From: JAGMDK01 sp023128695
GTDB taxonomy: Bacteria; Planctomycetota; Phycisphaerae; UBA1845; Fen-1342
Length of the DNA: 24,595 nucleotides
Direction of reading: 5' to 3'
Assembly (NCBI GenBank): GCA_030628805.1
Contig: DAOVQG010000030.1
Span: 1-24,595, forward strand
The notes below the pieces were generated by a model. It did not search any database and was not told the origin of the DNA. It saw only the letters and a program-made list of their open reading frames with translations. Numbering within the stretch: the stretch's first letter is position 1; each line of letters starts with the position of its first letter. Below, one piece after another: positions 7,135 to 13,802 of the stretch. The translations under genes and the position numbers were made by a program.

Positions 7135-9108
7135 CTATGCCGCCTGACGCTTCTTGTCGATCGCGTTCGTGATGAACTTGAAGATAAGCAGCGCGATGAA
7201 GGCCGCGAAGCCGACGCCGGTGAAGGCGTACCAGACGTAGTGTGCCTTCTCATACTGTTTCGGGAGGGGTGGAGTTTCCTCAAGCGACCGGGCCGTGTTC
7301 GCGTATACCAGCACGTCTCTGAGAGCCTTGTCCCGGTCCGCCGACCGCGCGTCCGCATCCGTCTCGAGCTTCTCCTCGTCGATTGAGTAGTACCTGACGA
7401 CGATCTTCCAGGCTTTCTGCTCTTGGTCGCCATCCCCGGGCTTCTCCGGGCGCACCGAGGCGTCTTCGGGCAGCTCCAGACCGCGTAGGGCCAGGGCCGC
7501 TCGCAGCTCATCAGTGATGGGCTTGTCCCGCCCAAGATGGCTGACCAGACCACCGGTCAACGTGAAGTCGCTCAGGGCTTCTCCAGTGGCGCGCGACCGG
7601 GCAGGGCCGTCGGGAATAACCCGCAGCTCGTCCGGAGAGCGCCAAAAAGCCCACCAGGGCTTGCTTTTGGTCCACATGGTGACCAGTTGCTCTTCGATTC
7701 TCCAAATGCGCTCGGGATCATCCTTCCACGAGTTTTTGGCTTCCAGCTCCGCGAGCGTGACGTTCTGCGGCAGCTCGAGCTCATATTCTCCGAGGGCCGC
7801 TTGTATCGAGGCGGGCACTGGAATCTGATCTCCCAACTCAGCCCGCAACGACTCGTCCAGCGTGAACTGGTACTTCGGGTCGGTCGCCATGCGCCACTCG
7901 TGCCGCGTCGGGGCGTCGAACTTGCGGGGGTCCGGGCAGAACGCATCCAGCAGCAAACCGGCGGCGATGAAGCCCAACAGCCAGGCCACGAAGGTGGTCA
8001 AATGCTGATACCCCAGGTACAAACCAACTTCGCCTTTCGGAGCCTGTTTGGAGGCATATTCCAGAAACTTGGGCGAAAGGAAACACTCGGCCAACCCCTG
8101 TAGCGCGATCCCGATGATTACCATCAGAATCAGGGGATGGAGCTTGAACAGCCCGAAGTTGAGCACCCCGCCCGTGGCGGCTGCGAGCACCGGCCCCAGG
8201 GCGATCACCAGCGCCGTGAACGGGATGATGAACAAGCCGATCCCGATTGCGTTCTCTGCTTTGAATTTGCGCACCAGGTGCGTGATCGGCACGACAAAGA
8301 TGACGACCGTGAGCGGGTTGATGTTGGCGAGCCATTCGGGTTTGTAACCCTTGCCCAGCACGCGCTCGATGAACGTGGGCATCGCACCGTAAAGCTGGCC
8401 CTGAATGAGCCAGAAGCCGGCGATGATCAGGATCAGGCTCAGGAAGCGGAAATGCTGCATGACCTTCCAAAGCCCAAGCAAGGCCTCCTTGACGGTCTTG
8501 CCCGTGCCAGTCGTATCGACGTTCTTGTAAAAGATACTGATGAGGAGCAGGGCCGCGAACGACATGCCGGCGGCGTAGAAATTGATGTATTGAAAGCCCA
8601 GGGCCTCGTTCAGATAGCCGGCCAGGCCTTTGCCGGAAAACGAGCCGATATTGACCACCATGTAGAAGATCGACATGGCCCGGGCACGGTGCAAGTCGTC
8701 GCTGCATTTGGCCACGGTGCCGGAAATCACCGGCTTGATGATGGCCCCGCCGAACATGATCAAGGCGAGTGCGAGCACCGCGGTGACTTTGTACTGATAG
8801 GCACCTAACAAGGCATAGCCGCAGGTCAACAGGGTGAAGGCCAGAATCAGGGCCTTTTTGAACCCGATCTTATCGGCCATGATCCCCATGAAGGTGGGGA
8901 AGAAATAGATGCCGCCGGCGAAAAGGGCGGTGACCAATCCGGTTTGCGGATCTGTGAAGCCGATGTCGGTGTTGAGGTAGCGGAAGAGGGTGATGAACAT
9001 GCCGTAGTAGGCCGCCCGCTCACACAATTCCGCCCCATTGGCGTACCACAACGTGGCCGGAAAGCGCCAGCCCAGCTTCTGGGATTGTTTCAACGGTTCG
9101 TCGGCCAT
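7135..9108 (-). CDS. POT/PTR2-family proton-coupled peptide transporter with large soluble insertion
   Basis: A 657-residue inner-membrane protein of the major facilitator superfamily. The POT signature ExxERxxYY is present as E27, E30, R31, Y34 and Y35, followed by GIYFFPTFMGIMADKIGFKK, the MFS loop after TM2. Family members import di- and tripeptides with protons. Normal POT proteins have 450-550 residues. Here about 230 mostly hydrophilic residues (about 390-621) lie between the penultimate membrane segment (TTFVAWLLGFIAAGLLLDAF) and the final one (YAFTGVGFAAFIALLIFKFI). The frame stays open to 9351, but the ATG at 9108 is chosen because GAGGAG lies ten bases upstream and homology begins there. 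Substrate specificity is uncertain. Confidence 0.85.
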   Translation of the reverse strand: MADEPLKQSQKLGWRFPATLWYANGAELCERAAYYGMFITLFRYLNTDIGFTDPQTGLVTALFAGGIYFFPTFMGIMADKIGFKKALILAFTLLTCGYALLGAYQYKVTAVLALALIMFGGAIIKPVISGTVAKCSDDLHRARAMSIFYMVVNIGSFSGKGLAGYLNEALGFQYINFYAAGMSFAALLLISIFYKNVDTTGTGKTVKEALLGLWKVMQHFRFLSLILIIAGFWLIQGQLYGAMPTFIERVLGKGYKPEWLANINPLTVVIFVVPITHLVRKFKAENAIGIGLFIIPFTALVIALGPVLAAATGGVLNFGLFKLHPLILMVIIGIALQGLAECFLSPKFLEYASKQAPKGEVGLYLGYQHLTTFVAWLLGFIAAGLLLDAFCPDPRKFDAPTRHEWRMATDPKYQFTLDESLRAELGDQIPVPASIQAALGEYELELPQNVTLAELEAKNSWKDDPERIWRIEEQLVTMWTKSKPWWAFWRSPDELRVIPDGPARSRATGEALSDFTLTGGLVSHLGRDKPITDELRAALALRGLELPEDASVRPEKPGDGDQEQKAWKIVVRYYSIDEEKLETDADARSADRDKALRDVLVYANTARSLEETPPLPKQYEKAHYVWYAFTGVGFAAFIALLIFKFITNAIDKKRQAA

Positions 9109-9280
9109 GCGTGTCGGACTCCTCTCCGCCCAGGTGTCGCTCTCGATCGTTTGGGGGATGGTAGCGGTTTCCGCCAGCCCCTTCCAGTCACGATAAGTGC
9201 TCTTCGGCAGTCTGATTGATGGTTTCGAGCAACTCCGCCAACGCGAACACCTTGTCGCCAACTTTATCGGTCCCTTCATG

Positions 9281-9309
9281 TTTACTTTTGCGCTAACTTC
9301 TATTATGCT
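9281..9309 (+). promoter_or_regulatory. Promoter-like sequence A
   Basis: TTTACT (9281-9286), a 17-base spacer, then TATGCT (9304-9309). The spacer contains TTGCGCTAA. A closely related sequence, 22 of 30 positions identical, lies at 9755-9784 upstream of the HTH gene. Transcription would start near 9316 and leave about 30 bases before the ATG at 9346. Confidence 0.5.
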
Positions 9310-9345
9310 ACCGATGTGTATTTCGCATATCCATGGGAGTTTGCG

Positions 9346-9597
9346 ATGCAAGTCAAGCTAGTTAAAAGACTTAAAGAAGAGATGGAGAAGACGCCGCCGG
9401 ACCCCGTGTTCATTGCGGCCGCTCCATCGATCTGGGAGGTGCTGGAACTCTATCGGCGTGGCCTGCGGCGCCCACCGGCTTTCGGGGCTGCCGGCTGGAG
9501 TCACCGCAGGACTCTCCCGGATGGTACCGTGATTAGGATTCTAATGTGGTTTGAGCCCCCGGATGTGATCTATGCTTTCGATTGCATTATCAAATAA
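9346..9597 (+). CDS. Small hypothetical protein (83 aa)
   Basis: Family not recognised. The protein is soluble-looking, with a basic helical N-terminus (MQVKLVKRLKEEMEK), a middle segment SIWEVLELYRRGLRRPP, and a beta-like end (GTVIRILMWFEPPDVIYAFD). The ATG at 9346 is preferred over one at 9316: GGGAG at 9335-9339 lies six bases upstream, and a promoter-like sequence ends at 9309, so 9316 would fall at the transcript start. It diverges from the peptide transporter and precedes an XRE-type HTH gene that has a matching promoter. That spacing hints at a shared regulator, but no toxin or antitoxin fold is recognisable. Confidence 0.6.
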   Translation: MQVKLVKRLKEEMEKTPPDPVFIAAAPSIWEVLELYRRGLRRPPAFGAAGWSHRRTLPDGTVIRILMWFEPPDVIYAFDCIIK

Positions 9598-9890
9598 TAG
9601 CTACCGCGTTTACGAGTAGACAATCAGCTAATCCGGGCAACTATCCCGCGGTTCGGCAACCCGCGATCTCTGCCCAGCTTGTGATGGTCGCGGTCGATTA
9701 TTGGGGCGAGTTTAGCTCCTGGTTGAATTTGAGCCAATAAACCTAATATGCGACTTGACTTATGCGCTAATTCTTATTAAAGTATGGATAGGAGAATAGC
9801 GGTTAGGACAATAGGGATTGATCCGTTGCGAGCCTGCCGTGGTTCTCTGGCCCACCCGCGAAACGGTCGCGGGCAAAGAGATGGATTCAG
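9598..9890. other. Intergenic region before the HTH gene
   Basis: AT-richer than its surroundings in its first two thirds. It holds the promoter-like sequence B at 9755-9783 and about 100 bases of leader before the HTH gene. No RNA gene or strong terminator was recognised. Confidence 0.5.
9755..9783 (+). promoter_or_regulatory. Promoter-like sequence B upstream of the HTH gene
   Basis: TTGACT (9755-9760), a 17-base spacer, then TAAAGT (9778-9783). It shares the TGCGCTAA spacer core and 22 of 30 positions with sequence A (9281-9310). The likely transcript start near 9790 gives a leader of about 100 bases. The shared core could be an operator for the HTH protein itself. Confidence 0.5.
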
Positions 9891-10361
9891 ATGAGCAACG
9901 ATCTTAAGGACTTGAAGGCAATGATGCTGATGCTCGGCGAACCCTTCGCCTTGGCGTTCGCCGTGTTCATCCGTGAATTGGCACACGCGGGATTTGGAGA
10001 CTTGGCCGCGGCGCTGCCGGCGCACGAGATGTCAGAAGGGACGGACGAGCGTTTCGAGGAGCTTGCTCCCGCCGATCGTCAGCGGGCCGAAGCGGGGCTG
10101 GCTGCCGCACAGGCCCTGAAACAAACCGGTCAGTTGGAAGAACTCGAATTGCCCGCCTACACCCCCGAGACGGTCGCCGGCAATCGGTTACGCCGCGTGC
10201 TCGCCAAGAAGAAAATGAAGCAGGTGGACCTCGCCAAGAAAATGGGAATATCCCCGGCGGTCGTTAATCGAGTCCTGAAAAACCCTGACCGATCGATGGT
10301 CGCAACCCTACGTAAGATCGCCGCCGCTCTGGACGTGGAACTGTACGAAATTATCGACTGA
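9891..10361 (+). CDS. XRE-family helix-turn-helix protein
   Basis: A 156-residue protein. The C-terminal part (about 98-154) is a Cro/C1-type HTH: NRLRRVLAKKKMKQVDLAKK, then MGISPAVVNRVLKNPDRSM and ATLRKIAAALDVELYEI. The N-terminal 90 residues are helical and acidic, with no recognised domain. The layout, with a C-terminal HTH after an N-terminal helical region, resembles antitoxin-like or autoregulated repressors, but no partner toxin is evident. The start is ATG at 9891, with only a weak AAAGAG-type site upstream. The gene follows a leader behind promoter-like sequence B, whose core is shared with the promoter of the 83-residue ORF, suggesting it may control both. Confidence 0.8.
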   Translation: MSNDLKDLKAMMLMLGEPFALAFAVFIRELAHAGFGDLAAALPAHEMSEGTDERFEELAPADRQRAEAGLAAAQALKQTGQLEELELPAYTPETVAGNRLRRVLAKKKMKQVDLAKKMGISPAVVNRVLKNPDRSMVATLRKIAAALDVELYEIID

Positions 10362-10372
10362 GGGGGGGATGG

Positions 10373-11028
10373 TCAGTCCTTTTCGCTGCGCGCTTCATAG
10401 CGCTTTAGTGCCTCTTGGATCGGTTCCGCGACGTACGGCGGAAGACCCGCGAGGTGCTCGACGGCCTGACGGGCCCACTTCAGCGCGGCTGGTAAATCAT
10501 CCCTCTCGTAGTGCAGCCGAGCGAGTGTGTTGAGGCACTCGGCGTCCCGGGATTCGGTCAGCTCGTTAGCGCGCCCGGCAGCCTTCTCGACGAAACGCAG
10601 AGCGCGCTTCTCGAGACCCTCTTCGGTCAACGCTGCCCAGGCCAGACGGTTGAGGGCCGGACCGTCGTCCCAAATTTCCTTCATGAACGCGCGGCCGAAC
10701 TTGTAGGCCTGGTCCGGGTCGTTGAAATCGCGCAGCAGCGTCAGGAACTGGAGTTGCTTGAAGAAGTGCTCGTGCTTGACGCTCGGATCGATGTTCTTTT
10801 CCGGCGAGACGGTGCTGCAAAGCAGGAAGACGTCGATCCGGACGACGGCGGGGAAAGAGTCGGGGGTAGCATCAGGCGGCTGTTCCAGACCCAAATCCGC
10901 CGGCTTCGCTTCGAGCTCGGCCCGCCGGCGGAACGTGGCGGGACCTCGCTCTCCGCGCCGGCCGCCGTGCAGGCCAGCAGCGCTGCCGATACGACCAGCG
11001 TGATTGATTTCGGGTTAAAGCGGATCAT
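10373..11028 (-). pseudogene. Frameshifted secreted TPR protein (thioredoxin-associated tail type)
   Basis: The ATG at 11028 opens a clear signal peptide (MIRFNPKSITLVVSAALLAC, then TAAGAESE), but within about 40 residues the frame turns into Arg/Ser-rich nonsense. A shifted frame then continues as AELEAKPADLGLEQPPDATP and on to a stop at 10373. The shift lies near 10915-10930. The second part carries TPR-like repeats: PDQAYKFGRAFMKEIWDDGP, ALNRLAWAALTEEGLEKR and DAECLNTLARLHYERDDL, resembling the C-terminal tail of planctomycete secreted TlpA-type thioredoxin proteins. No thioredoxin domain or CxxC is present, so a deletion may have preceded the frameshift. The start overlaps the stop of the upstream propeller remnant (ATGA at 11025-11028). 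Confidence 0.6.
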
Positions 11029-11678
11029 CTCCGCGCCTCCTTGATACCTGGTTTCATGCCGGCCGGGCTCAAATCCAGGGCCATGACGCCGAACGACTGG
11101 CTGTCCACGGTGGTCCGCCACTTCGTTTTGCCGGTGGCGGGATCGAGCCCGGCCCGATCGCCGCCGAGCGCGGCGACCAGATGGTCTTCGCCGTTGATCC
11201 TGGCCAGGATCGGCGAGGAGTTCCCGGGACCGAAAGCTTCGCTCTTCCAAACCAGCTCCCCGATCTCCTGCTTGAAGGCGGCCAAGCCGGGGCCGGGGTT
11301 GCGGCGAGAGGGCCCGACATTGAGAATCACCGTGTCCTCGTAGGCGAGGGGACTCGCGCCGTAGCCGCGGTGGAGGTGGCTGGCACCCATTTCCGCCATC
11401 AGGTCGTGTGACCAGGGTATCTTCCCGGTCTTCTTGTCCAGGCAGTGCAACTGCACCATTGCCCCTACGGTGAAGATGCGGTCTCCCACGACTAGCGGCG
11501 TGGAGTGCGGGCCGGAGCCGTACTCGAGGTCCATGCCCTTTTTGGTCGGGGCGTCGTACGGTGTTTCCCAGACCGTCTCGCCCGTGTTCGCACTGATGGC
11601 GAGGACCGCGTCTTTGTCCCCGCGGCGGCACATGGTGTAGAGCGTGTCGCCGTCGAGGACAACACCATCGACGACGGC
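11025..11678 (-). pseudogene. PQQ-binding-like beta-propeller protein, 5'-truncated remnant
   Basis: Repeats of PQQ/BamB-like propeller blades can be read: DAVLAISANTGETVWETP, VQLHCLDKKTGKIPWSHD, GLAAFKQEIGELVWKSE and AGLDPATGKTKWRTTV. The Trp-ending blade motif occurs about four times, where a complete propeller has seven or eight. The frame stays open leftwards to 12332, but upstream of about 11678 the translation is antisense to a pseudopilin fragment and then to GC-rich repeats, so no native N-terminus or signal peptide remains. Intact relatives are secreted proteins of unknown function, common in Planctomycetota. The C-terminal end overlaps the following TPR gene by ATGA, which suggests an original two-gene operon. 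Confidence 0.65.
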
Positions 11679-11690
11679 CCCCAGGTCGAG

Positions 11691-12092
11691 CGGAAACGCA
11701 ACGACCTGTTCGAATGTCCCGCCGACCGCGGCGACGCGTACGAGCCGTTCCACCTGCACGGCAAGTATTTCATCGAACACGGCACCAGCTACACCTACGC
11801 CAGCGACAGCCGGGAGATCGACATCCCCGGTCAGCCGCCGATGGTCCCGACCTTTGGCATCCTGGGCTGCCGCGGCCTGCGCCTGACGCAGGTCAAGTAC
11901 CCGGCCAAGAAAATCGTCTTCCAGGAGCCGGTCTTCAATCCGATGCTCAACCCCAAGGATCCGCGGGCCCAGTGGCATTACCGCGGCCGGTCGCACGGCA
12001 ACCTGCTGCTGGCCGACGGGCACGTGGAGTTCAAATTCCCGCTCATCTTCGAGCCCTATTTCATCCCTGACGAAAACGAGCCATACTATTAG
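11691..12092 (+). pseudogene. C-terminal fragment of a pseudopilin-type (DUF1559-like) protein
   Basis: The readable part starts near RNDLFECPADRGDAYE and ends YFIPDENEPYY. It has the features of the C-terminal half of planctomycete type II-secretion-like pseudopilins: a CPAD segment, a GTSYTY stretch, and the terminal RSHGNLLLADGHVEF tail. The prepilin leader and N-terminal helix are missing. Upstream of about 11690 the same frame runs antisense through the propeller remnant and is not credible protein. The two fragments therefore meet head to head at about 11680, which looks like a recombination or deletion join. Confidence 0.65.
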
Positions 12093-12128
12093 CAGTCCGC
12101 CGCAGAAGTCATGTAGCGTCCGTTGTTC

Positions 12129-12299
12129 TAGAGCAATTTCAGATAAAGTCCGTCGCTTGGGGAGGGCGAGCCGCAGCTCGGCAGGAGCCTCGCCCTCCCA
12201 CTGAGTTGCGGCGCTCTTGGCTCGGCAGGAGCCTCGCCCTCCCGCTGAGCTGCGGCGCTCTTGGCTCGGCAGGAGCCTCGCCCTCCCGCTGAGCTGCGG
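12129..12299. repeat. Tandemly expanded copy of the TAGAGC palindromic element
   Basis: The left end TAGAGCAATTTCAGATAAAG then TCCGTCGCT is the same as the reverse complement of the right end of the element at 7006-7121. Inside, a 44-bp unit starting CTCGGCAGGAGCCTCGCCCT is repeated at 12177-12220, 12221-12264 and 12265-12299 (the last partial). The matching right terminal repeat is absent. Frames through it give EGEAPAEPR-like peptides often mis-annotated in planctomycetes. Confidence 0.8.
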
Positions 12300-12394
12300 A
12301 GTATGCGACTGCGCAACCTGCCACATTATCATTCAGGCCTGCAACGAACCGAGCGACGACGACGAAGATCAGGAGGATGAATCATCGTGAGGAT

Positions 12395-12410
12395 TCCGCC
12401 CCTGGGCGGA
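12395..12410 (-). terminator. Possible weak terminator hairpin after gatD
   Basis: TCCGCCCCTGGGCGGA forms a GC-rich inverted repeat 6 bases past the gatD stop codon. The stem is short and no run of T follows in the direction of transcription, so intrinsic termination is uncertain. Confidence 0.3.
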
Positions 12411-12416
12411 CTAGGC

Positions 12417-13802
12417 TCAGCGCTTGATCTGGCGCAGGAACTCCTGCACCTCGGGGACCGCCCCCTGGAACACTAAATACCCGTTGTACGGCTCGCGATC
12501 CGTAATCTCGTCGCTGATCGGCGTCAGCATCAGGTCGCGGACTTTTTCGGGCTCGTCCGTCTGCCCCAACACCCAGCACAGCTTCACGAACGCCACCTCG
12601 GGCAGCATATTGGCGGCGGGGACGATGCCGAGACCCATCAGTTCACGTCCGGTCTCGTAAACGTACATCTGCACGTAACCCCACAGCGTCTGGACCGTCA
12701 TGTAGATGTGCACGCCCGCCGCCGTGGCCCGCCCGACGGCGTCGTACAGCGGCTTGTTGACGTGCCCCAGGCCGGTGCCGGCGATGATGATCCCGCGGTA
12801 GCCCATCTCCACCAGCGCTTCCAGGATGTCCGGCTGCATACCGGGGTAATAGTAGAGAATGGTTACCTTCTCCTCGAAGGCGGTGTTGATCTTCACATTG
12901 CGGTCGGAGCGCCGCCGCTTGAAGTCGTCCCGGAGCAACGTGATTTTGTGGGGGTCGATCATGGCCAAGGGGATGTCGCCGATGGTCCGGAAGGTTGAGC
13001 GATAGCTGGAGTGCATCTTGCGGACGCGCGTGCCGCGGTGCAGGAGGCAATACTCGTCCGAGGTGGGGCCGAACATGCACACCTGCACCTCCGCGATGTC
13101 ACCCTCGGCGGCCGCCTTGACCGCGTTGATCAGATTGATGGCCGCATCCGACGAAGGCCGGTCGGAGGAGCGCTGCGAGCCGACCATGACGATCGGCACC
13201 GGGGGGTCCTGGATCATGAAGGTCAGGATGGCGGCGGTGTGGTGCATCGTGTCCGTGCCGTGGCCGATGACAACGCCGTCGATACCGGAGGCGATGGCCT
13301 CGCCGATGCGTTGTGCAAGCGTGATGTACTGCGGGGCGGCCATGTTTTCGCTGAATACGCCGAAGAGCTTTTCGGTTTGCAGGTTGCAAATGTCGGCCAG
13401 TTCGGGGACCGAGCCGTACAGCTCGCCCGGTGAAAACGCGGGAATCACGGCCCCGGTGCGGTAGTCGAGCCGGCTGGCGATCGTCCCGCCGGTGCCGAAC
13501 AGCACCACGTTCGGCTTGGCCGGATCGCGCGGGAATTCCTTTTCGGGGATCTTGTAGTGTGCCTCCCGCCGGCCGTGCTCGGTCATCGCGGTGATCGTGT
13601 CGGCCGCGATGCCGACGTTGTACCCGCTATCCAGCTTAAGCACGATGTGCCGCTCGTCGGCGGTTTCCGAGCGGGGCAGAATGAGCCCCCGAAAATGCCC
13701 GCGGGCCGACTCGACCTCCACGTCGCTCCAAACCGAGACGCCGTGTTGCTCCAGCACGGCCAGTCCGAGTCCGCGATAGCCATTTTGAGCATTGTCACTC
13801 AT
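12417..13802 (-). CDS. gatD: Glutamyl-tRNA(Gln) amidotransferase subunit D
   Basis: The L-asparaginase-like subunit of the GatDE transamidosome. It hydrolyses glutamine and channels ammonia to GatE, which amidates Glu-tRNA(Gln) to Gln-tRNA(Gln); cytoplasmic. The 461 residues compare with about 430-450 in archaea. An N-terminal GatD-specific domain (about 1-92) precedes the asparaginase fold. Catalytic motifs are intact: VLFGTGGTIASR with T107, VVIGHGTDTMHHTA with T183 and D184, and INAVKAA with K229. The N-terminal extension distinguishes it from ordinary AnsA/AnsB asparaginases, and the neighbouring gatE settles the call. The frame stays open to 13931, but the ATG at 13802 overlaps the gatE stop (ATGA, 13799-13802) and matches the family start. 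Confidence 0.9.
   Translation of the reverse strand: MSDNAQNGYRGLGLAVLEQHGVSVWSDVEVESARGHFRGLILPRSETADERHIVLKLDSGYNVGIAADTITAMTEHGRREAHYKIPEKEFPRDPAKPNVVLFGTGGTIASRLDYRTGAVIPAFSPGELYGSVPELADICNLQTEKLFGVFSENMAAPQYITLAQRIGEAIASGIDGVVIGHGTDTMHHTAAILTFMIQDPPVPIVMVGSQRSSDRPSSDAAINLINAVKAAAEGDIAEVQVCMFGPTSDEYCLLHRGTRVRKMHSSYRSTFRTIGDIPLAMIDPHKITLLRDDFKRRRSDRNVKINTAFEEKVTILYYYPGMQPDILEALVEMGYRGIIIAGTGLGHVNKPLYDAVGRATAAGVHIYMTVQTLWGYVQMYVYETGRELMGLGIVPAANMLPEVAFVKLCWVLGQTDEPEKVRDLMLTPISDEITDREPYNGYLVFQGAVPEVQEFLRQIKR

Larger units (their letters stand above)
12093..12416. other. Gene-free stretch with expanded palindromic repeat
   Basis: Holds the 12129-12299 repeat, then about 115 bases before gatD. 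A 25-codon open tail (12313-12390, + strand), reading ATCHIIIQACNEPSDDDEDQ and ending in stop, resembles an acidic protein C-terminus. It could be another 3' gene scrap; this is weak. No RNA gene was recognised. Confidence 0.5.

Noticed and set aside
9784..9894. A 36-codon open frame whose TGA overlaps the HTH gene start as ATGA, suggestive of a leader peptide
   Set aside because: Its ATG starts one base after the -10-like hexamer, so it would lie before the expected transcript start, and it has no separate ribosome binding site.
12177..12299. Regularly spaced 44-bp repeats resembling a small CRISPR array
   Set aside because: The units are contiguous with no variable spacers, and they derive from the element seen at 7006-7121; no cas genes are present.
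12128..12332. Open frames encoding EGEAPAEPR-type peptides, fused in frame to the propeller remnant
   Set aside because: They are translations of the GC-rich palindromic repeat in several frames and do not resemble a protein N-terminus.
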